Shown one piece after another: positions 39,475 to 45,380 of a stretch of DNA of 45,380 nt; position 1 is the first letter of the stretch, and every line of letters begins with the position of its first letter. The stretch spans positions 1 through 45,380 of the forward strand of contig JAEESS010000012.1 in assembly GCA_016286445.1 (NCBI GenBank), in the 5' to 3' direction. Both the position numbers and the translations under genes were made by a program. This DNA is from Bacillota bacterium (GTDB lineage Bacteria; Bacillota; Clostridia; Christensenellales; CAG-138). The notes under the pieces were generated by a model. It was not told the DNA's origin. It saw only the letters and a list, made by a program, of their open reading frames with translations, and searched no databases.

Positions 39475-41480
39475 TATGCTTCTTTTTCAAACCACACCGG
39501 AAGATCGGTCATCCCGCACGGCACGGTCAAGGTCTTGCCGCCGGGGATCGGATCCCCTTCTCCGCGCAGACGCCAGCTTCCGAAGCGCGGCAGGGTGACG
39601 GTCACGGATCGCGCGCCTTCGTCGAACACCGGACAGACAAAGAACCGCTCGCCGACCAGGAAGCAGTCGCTTTCGGGATCGTAAGCGGGATCGTACAGGA
39701 ACACCGGACGCAGCAGCGGAAGATTTTCTTTGCGGCTGCGCTCGGCTTCGGCGTACAGGACCGGCACGAGACGCTCTCTGAGATCGAACAGGCGTCTTAC
39801 CGCGTCCATCCGCTTAGGATACAGCCACGGCATGGTGGACGGTTCGCCCGGCTTCCACGAATGCAGGGTGAAGCGCGGCAGAAATACGCCGTACTGGAGC
39901 CAGCGCAAAAAGAGCTCTTCGCCGGGCTTCGGTCCCGCAAAGCCGCCGATATCCGGTCCGAAGAAGCTGAATCCGGAGAGCGCCGTCGTCATGATCTGCT
40001 TATGGTTCCATCTCAGCTCGGAAAAGCTCGTAAGGTTGTCGCCCGTCCAGGTCGACGCGACCCGCTGGATCCCGGCGATCGCGCAGCGCGAGACGTTGAA
40101 CGGCTCGGTTACACCCGCCTCTTCGCACGCCTCTCTGCTTGCCCGCGCCATCAGATATGAGAACAACGGCCGGATGCGGCATGCGGGGACCGGACGCCCG
40201 AAGCAGTCCGCAAGCACGCTCTCGTCCTGCACGTCGTATTCGTTGTTGTCGTTCCAGATATGTTGATATCCCTTCCCGATCAGCTGTTTTTTCACGCAGT
40301 CCTTCCAGAACGCATACGCGCCGGGGTTCGTGAAATCCAGATAGCTCGCCGTGCCGCCCCAGAACGGGAACCGTGCAGGCGCGCCGTCCGCGTCATGCAA
40401 AAACCAGCCGTTCTGCGCGATCGTCTCATACAGCGGATGCGTCGTTAAAAACGCGGGCTTGACGTTCGGGATCAAACGGACGCCTTTTGCCTTGAACGCG
40501 TCCGCAAGCGCTTCCGGCGACGGGATCTTGTCGATGTTCCAATGAAAAACGCACCGCTGTCCGTCAAGCTCGGTATAGCCGCTGGAAAGATAAAACCCGC
40601 CGGGACGGATCCCGTGTTCTTCGCACTGCGATAAAAACCCCCGAAGCCGTGCGTCGGCGTCCGGCGCGTCGGTGTACTCCATCGTGCTGCCGCAGTAGGA
40701 AAACGCCCATTCCGGCGTCTTTGCGATCCCGCCGCACAGGGCATTGAACCGTTTGACGATCTCTAACGGCGTGCCGAGGATCAGATAAAAGACAAGGATC
40801 TCTTCCTCGAAGCGAACGGAATTGAACGGCTCGAAATAGTTGTCGTGTTCAACGCCGAAATCGACGCTGCCGTTACTGTAGGTATCGTAATACAGCCCGA
40901 AGCTGCCCGCCGCGTGCTGACAGAGATAGAACGGGATCTGCTTATAGAGCGGGTCGCTGTACGCCGCGGAAAAGCCCATGGAATCGGTCGCGGCAAGCGC
41001 GTACCTGCGGTTTGCCTTGTTGACGGGACCGCACTTGTCGCCGAGCCCGAAGATGCGCTGATCCGGAAAACGGTCGGTGTAATGGACGGAACCCCTGCCG
41101 AGCTCGCCCGCGAAGTTGTACGCAAGCCCGCTGCGATCGCGATAGAGCACGCCCCGGTCGGTTTCGGCGGTGATGCGGAAGTTGCGTTTTTCGATCGAGA
41201 AGCGCACGCCGGACAGCGCAAAGGAGACGGTCCCCTCCGTTTCCGAAACGTCGGGCGCCGCAAGCACAAAGCCTTCGACGGAAAGCTTATCCCGCCCGCA
41301 AAGCGGCATATTTCCGTTCGGACACACGCTCCATGTCGGCAGCGGCGGCGTGTCCGGACGCAGGATCGCCACGCGCAAAATCTGCTCGAAAAAATCGAGC
41401 CGCGCCGTTACGCCGTCCGCTTCGTATGCGCGCATCGAAGGTCCGGCTTCTTTCAAACGGAACCGGTGATCGAATTTCAT
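39474..41480 (-). CDS. Glycoside hydrolase family 31 alpha-glycosidase
   Basis: A 668-residue retaining alpha-glycosidase of family GH31 (alpha-glucosidase/alpha-xylosidase type), with no signal peptide and therefore cytoplasmic. The catalytic nucleophile is Asp411 in IWNDNNE (409-414 W-N-D-N-N-E) and the acid/base is Asp481 in TWTGDN. PFFYLCQH-like and FGLGDKCGPVNK segments in the N-terminal beta domain are typical. I chose the ATG at 41480, with GGGGG and GAAGG sites upstream; the longer frame from 41606 lies in the esterase gene. It overlaps the esterase stop by an ATGA junction, so the two are co-translated. Linkage specificity is not determinable. Confidence 0.93.
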   Translation of the reverse strand: MKFDHRFRLKEAGPSMRAYEADGVTARLDFFEQILRVAILRPDTPPLPTWSVCPNGNMPLCGRDKLSVEGFVLAAPDVSETEGTVSFALSGVRFSIEKRNFRITAETDRGVLYRDRSGLAYNFAGELGRGSVHYTDRFPDQRIFGLGDKCGPVNKANRRYALAATDSMGFSAAYSDPLYKQIPFYLCQHAAGSFGLYYDTYSNGSVDFGVEHDNYFEPFNSVRFEEEILVFYLILGTPLEIVKRFNALCGGIAKTPEWAFSYCGSTMEYTDAPDADARLRGFLSQCEEHGIRPGGFYLSSGYTELDGQRCVFHWNIDKIPSPEALADAFKAKGVRLIPNVKPAFLTTHPLYETIAQNGWFLHDADGAPARFPFWGGTASYLDFTNPGAYAFWKDCVKKQLIGKGYQHIWNDNNEYDVQDESVLADCFGRPVPACRIRPLFSYLMARASREACEEAGVTEPFNVSRCAIAGIQRVASTWTGDNLTSFSELRWNHKQIMTTALSGFSFFGPDIGGFAGPKPGEELFLRWLQYGVFLPRFTLHSWKPGEPSTMPWLYPKRMDAVRRLFDLRERLVPVLYAEAERSRKENLPLLRPVFLYDPAYDPESDCFLVGERFFVCPVFDEGARSVTVTLPRFGSWRLRGEGDPIPGGKTLTVPCGMTDLPVWFEKEA

Positions 41481-42829
41481 ACCTTCGGATCCCCCTTTGT
41501 CAGCATGTTTTTGAGCATCGTGCCGTAGTGCGCACGCCCCATCCTTGTGCCCTTCGGCGCGATGCGAAGGACGTGCGTTCCAAGCCCGCCGCCCGCTTTC
41601 TTCCACAAGGGCAGACCCGCGCCATTCGGATCGCCGGTCCCTGCAAAGTTTGCAAGATACCCGAGCAGCTGCCCGGACGCCTCATGATCGCGTTCGCCGT
41701 ACGGACGCCAGCTTGTTTCCAGCGTGCCGAAGACATAGCGAAGGTCCGAGGAATGGAACGCGCGATTGCCGTCGCCGGGAGCGTTCAGATCGAAATAGTA
41801 AATATACGCGCCGTTTTTCCGTCCGTAGCGGTTGCCGATCCACGCCATGACCGGCGCGAACATATCGTTGTTGGTATAGCCGATGAGATAATCGACCGGC
41901 AGAGGCGTTCGGATGAGCTTGTCCACCGGCTCCTTCAAAAGCACGCCGTCGATCACCGGCATGGTGTAATAGATCGCGTCCTTGCGGACCTCCTTCATCC
42001 GTTCGACCGTATCGAACAGCGCGTCGGTCGAGGCGTTTTTCAGCGCGTCGAAGTCGGAAAAGCCGCCGGTCTCCATAAACTGCAGCCAGTAGCTTCGCGC
42101 TTCCTCCGCCGGCTTCGGCAGCGAAAACTTCGGAAACAGCCCCGCGCCGCTCAGCATGATTGCGCGGCGGAACAGGCCTTTGTTTTCCGGATTCAGGCAC
42201 AGATACTGGATCGAGATCGCGCCCGCGCTCTGTCCCATCAATGTGATATTGTCCGGATCGCCGCCGAACGCCTTGATATGCGCTTTGACCCAGCGGATCG
42301 CCTGCAGCTGATCGTCGAGCCCGAAATTTCCCTCGCATCCGAATCGCGCCTTCAGCTCTTCGTGGCAAAGATAGCCGAGGATCCCCACGCGGTAGTTTGC
42401 GAACACCGTGACGATCCCGCGCTCGGCGAGCGCTGCGCCGTCGAACGGGCTTTCCCAGTTGATCCCGGAATCGAAGCCGCCGCCGTAAAAATACAGGATC
42501 ACCGGCGCGTTTTCGGCGTCCTGCGGCGCATAAATGTTGAGGTTTAAGCAGTCCTCGTCATAGGTGAACGCCAGCCCCTCACGATACTCGCGCTTATAGA
42601 ACCGGCGGATGGGATTTTCAAGATGCTCGTGCACAGCACGGTTTTGCGGGCACGCGGGACCCGGCTTCGTCGCGTCGAGCACGCCGTTCCATTCGTCGAC
42701 CGTCTTTGCGTACGCAAACCGCTCCGCCTTTGCAAACGGCACGCCCAAAAACCGCACGCAGCGCGCATCTGCAGCGCCGCGCAGCGTGCCGCAGTCCGTT
42801 TTCAAAAGGATCTCCCGTTCCTCGTGCAT
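41477..42829 (-). CDS. Type B carboxylesterase
   Basis: A 450-residue alpha/beta-hydrolase of the carboxylesterase type B family, without a signal peptide. The oxyanion-hole segment is VILYFYGGGFDSG and the nucleophile elbow GQSAGA holds Ser201. AFGGDPDNITLMGQSAGAIS matches the family. The start MHEEREILLKTDCGTLRGAA and RFLGVPFAKAERF are the usual N-terminal block. GGAGAAGG lies before the ATG at 42829. It overlaps GH31 and follows the YwaF-like gene by 18 bp. It may remove acyl groups from sugars or other esters brought in by the neighbouring transporter. Confidence 0.9.
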   Translation of the reverse strand: MHEEREILLKTDCGTLRGAADARCVRFLGVPFAKAERFAYAKTVDEWNGVLDATKPGPACPQNRAVHEHLENPIRRFYKREYREGLAFTYDEDCLNLNIYAPQDAENAPVILYFYGGGFDSGINWESPFDGAALAERGIVTVFANYRVGILGYLCHEELKARFGCEGNFGLDDQLQAIRWVKAHIKAFGGDPDNITLMGQSAGAISIQYLCLNPENKGLFRRAIMLSGAGLFPKFSLPKPAEEARSYWLQFMETGGFSDFDALKNASTDALFDTVERMKEVRKDAIYYTMPVIDGVLLKEPVDKLIRTPLPVDYLIGYTNNDMFAPVMAWIGNRYGRKNGAYIYYFDLNAPGDGNRAFHSSDLRYVFGTLETSWRPYGERDHEASGQLLGYLANFAGTGDPNGAGLPLWKKAGGGLGTHVLRIAPKGTRMGRAHYGTMLKNMLTKGDPKV

Positions 42830-42847
42830 GTCCCTTCTCCTTTCGCC

Positions 42848-43618
42848 TTACGCCGCTTTGATCTGCGCCTTCTTCACCTTCCGATCCTTGATCAGCCACG
42901 GCAGATAGGACAGGAAGAACAGCAGCGTGACCGCCGCCGCCATGAACAGCACGCGCAGCGCATAGTTTGCGGGCAGGAAGTCCAGAATGGACTTTGTCGC
43001 CTCCGGCTTTGCCATATAGAGGTAGTTCGCATCGCCGCCGATGAGCAGGTTCGCGACAAACGCGATCACCGCCATAACGACCGTGGCGATATATGCCTTG
43101 ATGAACGACTTCCACGTCGGACGCATGCCGTGCACGAAGATCATGTAGAACACGGCGATATAGCCCGTTGTGTGCTCCAGCCAGAACTGATAATACCGGT
43201 AGCGCGTCGGTCCCGTGTAGGTGATGACTGTCGGCGTGATCAGCGCAAAGATCGTGCCGGAGAACAGCCAGAAGTACGGAATGTCGAACAGCGTCTGGTT
43301 CTTTGTGACCAGCATGTAGCTTCCGAAGATGACGCCCCAGCCGCACAGCGTGATCGGCAGATGATCCTGCGGGTTCGCGCCGAGCGACGGCACGCCGACA
43401 AGCCGCCAGAAATAGGACATTTCGGTGATGATCATGATGAGCGCCAGCGCAAGGCGCAGATTCTTTTCGTGTTTGCTGTTTCTGATCCGGTCGCGGAAGA
43501 CATAGATCAGCACGATCACCGCGATCATCAAAAGGATCGGCAGAAAATGCGCGAGCGTGAAGTTCCGGAACTCCACCTCGTCGCCCTTGCCGAAGAAATA
43601 TTCAAAAAACGCTTTCAT
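42848..43618 (-). CDS. YwaF-like (TIGR02206) integral membrane protein
   Basis: A 256-residue membrane protein with about seven hydrophobic segments and no known catalytic motif. It resembles the YwaF/TIGR02206 family: FTLAHFLPILLMIAVIVLIY, ITEMSYFWRLVG, LPITLCGWGVIFGSYMLV and YRYYQFWLEHTTGYIAVFYM. The C-terminus is a short Lys-rich tail. GGAAGGAG lies 6 nt before the ATG. It is the first gene of the minus-strand unit with the esterase and GH31. The biochemical role of the family is not established; a link to sugar or lipid metabolism is only suggested by neighbours. Confidence 0.75.
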   Translation of the reverse strand: MKAFFEYFFGKGDEVEFRNFTLAHFLPILLMIAVIVLIYVFRDRIRNSKHEKNLRLALALIMIITEMSYFWRLVGVPSLGANPQDHLPITLCGWGVIFGSYMLVTKNQTLFDIPYFWLFSGTIFALITPTVITYTGPTRYRYYQFWLEHTTGYIAVFYMIFVHGMRPTWKSFIKAYIATVVMAVIAFVANLLIGGDANYLYMAKPEATKSILDFLPANYALRVLFMAAAVTLLFFLSYLPWLIKDRKVKKAQIKAA

Positions 43619-43647
43619 TGCATGCTCCTTCCGGTTGGTTCGTGTCC

Positions 43648-43676
43648 ATTATACCGGTTTTTCCCCGGTTCGGCAA
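43648..43676 (-). promoter_or_regulatory. Sigma-A promoter of the YwaF-esterase-GH31 operon
   Basis: On the minus strand TTGCCG (43671-43676), a 17-bp spacer and a perfect TATAAT (43648-43653). The leader is about 25 nt. Confidence 0.8.
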
Positions 43677-43698
43677 GGTTCTTTCTTGCCGGATGAAA

Positions 43699-43727
43699 TT
43701 GACAAAACGGCGGTTTGCCCATATAAT
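43699..43727 (+). promoter_or_regulatory. Perfect-consensus promoter of the ECF S component-larC operon
   Basis: TTGACA (43699-43704), a 17-bp spacer and TATAAT (43722-43727). It is divergent from the YwaF operon promoter 22 bp away. Confidence 0.92.
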
Positions 43728-43733
43728 CGTTTT

Positions 43734-43745
43734 ATACTGCAGTAT
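43734..43745 (+). promoter_or_regulatory. Perfect 12-bp palindrome at the transcription start
   Basis: ATACTGCAGTAT begins 7 bp after the -10 box, so the start point would lie inside it. The position suits a repressor operator. I do not recognise the regulator. Confidence 0.5.
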
Positions 43746-43793
43746 GATGACCGTTCGGTTCTCGAAGCGGTCGATCCGGGGGCGGAAAACAGC

Positions 43794-44339
43794 ATGAAAC
43801 ACATGAATCACAACCTCAAACGAATGATTTTTGCCGCGCTGTGCCTTGCGCTATGCATGGTGCTTCCGTTCCTGACGGGACAGATCCCGGAGATCGGAAA
43901 ACGTCTCTCGCCCATGCACATACCCGTGCTTCTTTGCGGGTTTCTGTGCGGATGGCCGTGGGGGCTTGCGGTCGGCGCGATCGCCCCGATCCTGCGCTCC
44001 GCTCTGTTCGGCATGCCTGCCATGGGTCCGGATGCGTTCAGCATGGCGTTCGAGCTTGCGGCGTACGGCGCGGTCGCCGGACTTCTGTACCGGCTGCTGC
44101 CGAGAAAGCCTTGGAGCGTCTATGTTTCGCTGATCGCTGCTATGATCGTCGGCCGTCTCGTGTGGGGACTTGCGAAATGGGCGATGCTCGGTCCGTCGTT
44201 CACCCTGCAAATGTTTCTTGCGGGAGCGGTGGTCAACGCGCTCCCCGGCATCATTCTGCACATCGTACTGATCCCGCCGATCGTGCTTGCTCTAAAGAAA
44301 GCGGGATTTACGGAAACCAACCGGAGGGCAGAAGAATGA
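43794..44339 (+). CDS. ECF transporter S (substrate-binding) component
   Basis: A 181-residue membrane protein with about six transmembrane segments, fitting ECF-type S components that capture vitamins or metals. Diagnostic regions are LSPMHIPVLLCGFLCGWPWG and MGPDAFSMAFELAAYGAVAG, with the small-residue packing motif ALFGMPAMG. The energising EcfA/EcfT proteins are not encoded nearby, as for group II ECF systems that share them. GGGGGCGG precedes the ATG at 43794; the ATG at 43803 is an alternative. It overlaps larC by 4 bp. The overlap makes nickel or a nicotinate-type precursor of the nickel-pincer cofactor the natural candidates, but the substrate is inferred. Confidence 0.8.
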   Translation: MKHMNHNLKRMIFAALCLALCMVLPFLTGQIPEIGKRLSPMHIPVLLCGFLCGWPWGLAVGAIAPILRSALFGMPAMGPDAFSMAFELAAYGAVAGLLYRLLPRKPWSVYVSLIAAMIVGRLVWGLAKWAMLGPSFTLQMFLAGAVVNALPGIILHIVLIPPIVLALKKAGFTETNRRAEE

Positions 44340-45380
44340 AAACGCTGTATCTGGACTGCGGCATGGGCGCGGCGGGCGATATGCTCTGCGCCGCGCTTTT
44401 GGAGCTCATGCCCGATCCCGACGGCGCCGTCCGCGCGCTGAACGGGATCGGCGTCCCGCATGTCGTGTATGAAAAGACCGCTTCCGAAAAGTGCGGCATC
44501 GCCGGCACGCATCTTTCCGTGCGCGTCGACGGCAAAGAGGAGCATGAACCGGCGGAGGGACATCATCACGGGCACGCGCATCACCATGCGCACAGCGATC
44601 TTGCTTCGATCGAGACGATCCTTGCGGGCCTGCATGTTTCGGACGGCGTCAAAGCGAACGCGCTTCGGATCTATCGGCTGATCGCGGACGCGGAGAGCCA
44701 CGTGCACAGCTGTCCGGTCGAGATGATCCATTTTCACGAGGTCGGCGCGCTCGACGCGATCGCGGACGTTGCGGCGTTTTGTTTTCTGATGGAGCGGCTT
44801 TCGCCGGATCAGGTGGTCGCCTCCCCCGTCCACGTCGGCAGCGGCACGGTCCGCTGCGCGCACGGCGTGCTTCCCGTGCCCGCGCCTGCCACGGCTTACC
44901 TTTTGAAGGACGTTCCGATCTACGGCGGCGAAGTGAAAGGCGAGCTTTGCACGCCGACCGGCGCGGCGCTTCTCCGGCACTTTGTCACGCAATTCGGTCC
45001 GATGCCCGTCATGCGCGTCTCTTCGATCGGCTACGGCATGGGCACGAAGGACTTCGACACGGCAAACTGTGTCCGCGCCATGCTCGGCGAAACGGAAACG
45101 AACGATACGGAAACCGTCTTTGAGCTGTCCGCGAACGTCGACGATATGACCGCGGAACAGATCGGCTTTGCTTCGGAACGCCTGTTCGAGGCGGGCGCCG
45201 TCGAGGTCTATACCGTTCCGGTCGGCATGAAAAAGAGCCGTCCCGGCACGCTGATCCGCGCGATCGCAAAACACGATGAAAAGGACGCCGTCCTTTCGGC
45301 GTTCTTCCGGCACACGTCGACGCTCGGCGTGCGCGAGGTCGAAACCAAACGGTATGTTCTTTCCCGCACGGTCGAATCGC
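44336..45380 (+). CDS. larC: Nickel-pincer cofactor biosynthesis protein LarC, 3'-truncated by the window
   Basis: LarC is the CTP-dependent nickel insertase (cyclometallase) that completes the nickel-pincer nucleotide cofactor of lactate racemase and related enzymes. The 348 residues present include LYLDCGMGAAGDMLCAALLE, a His-rich metal-binding stretch (HHHGHAHHHAH), MIHFHEVGALDAIADVAAF, LPVPAPATAYLLKDVPIYGG and ELCTPTGAALL. The C-terminal cyclase half begins ELSANVDDMTAEQIGFASER. All lie in one frame, so no frameshift is needed, unlike the split larC1/larC2 of Lactiplantibacillus. It overlaps the ECF gene. The racemase and LarB/LarE are not in the window. Confidence 0.93.
   Translation, partial: MKTLYLDCGMGAAGDMLCAALLELMPDPDGAVRALNGIGVPHVVYEKTASEKCGIAGTHLSVRVDGKEEHEPAEGHHHGHAHHHAHSDLASIETILAGLHVSDGVKANALRIYRLIADAESHVHSCPVEMIHFHEVGALDAIADVAAFCFLMERLSPDQVVASPVHVGSGTVRCAHGVLPVPAPATAYLLKDVPIYGGEVKGELCTPTGAALLRHFVTQFGPMPVMRVSSIGYGMGTKDFDTANCVRAMLGETETNDTETVFELSANVDDMTAEQIGFASERLFEAGAVEVYTVPVGMKKSRPGTLIRAIAKHDEKDAVLSAFFRHTSTLGVREVETKRYVLSRTVES

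Noticed and set aside
1-45380. tRNA, rRNA, insertion sequences and prophage genes
   Set aside because: I looked for TTCGAATCC-type tRNA arms, transposase or integrase motifs and terminal repeats and found none that I could support.

Overview
The window reads as a chromosomal segment of a GC-rich, endospore-forming, single-membrane Firmicute of the class Clostridia, probably an uncultured gut-type lineage. Five sporulation or germination genes (spmA, spmB, spoIIR, sleB, ypeB) support this. So do consensus sigma-A promoters with 17-bp spacers, strong Shine-Dalgarno sites, and wall-facing proteins with long low-complexity linkers. I cannot name the genus. Genes sit on both strands in short operons, many joined by ATGA overlaps. 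I saw no rRNA, tRNA, transposase, phage or CRISPR features.

Layout. 1-3688 (minus): murG, an RNA methyltransferase, a DUF4003 protein and the start of metG. 3689-4106: an intergenic region full of short inverted repeats. 4107-6710 (minus): a MecA_N-type class B penicillin-binding protein. 6838-7898 (plus): spmA-spmB, followed by a small array of hairpin units. 8123-10297: a HerA-like ATPase with a zinc-ribbon/DUF2007/DUF1653 protein. 10410-16238: a SAM-clan riboswitch with a terminator in front of a MacAB-like operon of two HlyD-type adaptors, an ATPase and a permease; the second adaptor carries a Pro/Thr-rich linker of about 175 residues. 16320-20336 (minus): a histidine acid phosphatase, then the forespore cluster spoIIR-sleB-ypeB with a good sigma-F promoter match. 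20474-24911: DNA alkylation repair protein, a hypothetical/MBL-hydrolase pair, an iron alcohol dehydrogenase and tyrS.

25113-28585 is the most interesting part: a compact RiPP-type operon. It encodes an HPr-kinase-like protein, a 40-residue precursor-like peptide, a radical SAM/SPASM maturase, a PqqD-family peptide carrier and a class I methyltransferase. A paralogue of that methyltransferase lies just downstream, beyond a C_GCAxxG_C_C-family protein. No exporter, peptidase, transglutaminase homologue or asparagine synthetase is present, so it matches neither a lasso nor a standard sactipeptide locus.

29911-37736 holds an HD-domain protein on a predicted leaderless mRNA, a 1112-residue secreted caspase/legumain-like protein, and a preQ1-I riboswitch controlling a YhhQ/VUT-type queuosine-precursor transporter with an SDR enzyme. 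A PPC-domain protein and a leucine-rich-repeat lipoprotein follow. 37947-43618 is a carbohydrate region: a GPH sugar transporter, a GH31 glycosidase, a type B carboxylesterase and a YwaF-like membrane protein. The window ends in an ECF-type S component overlapping larC (nickel-pincer cofactor), with a perfect 12-bp palindrome at the predicted transcription start.
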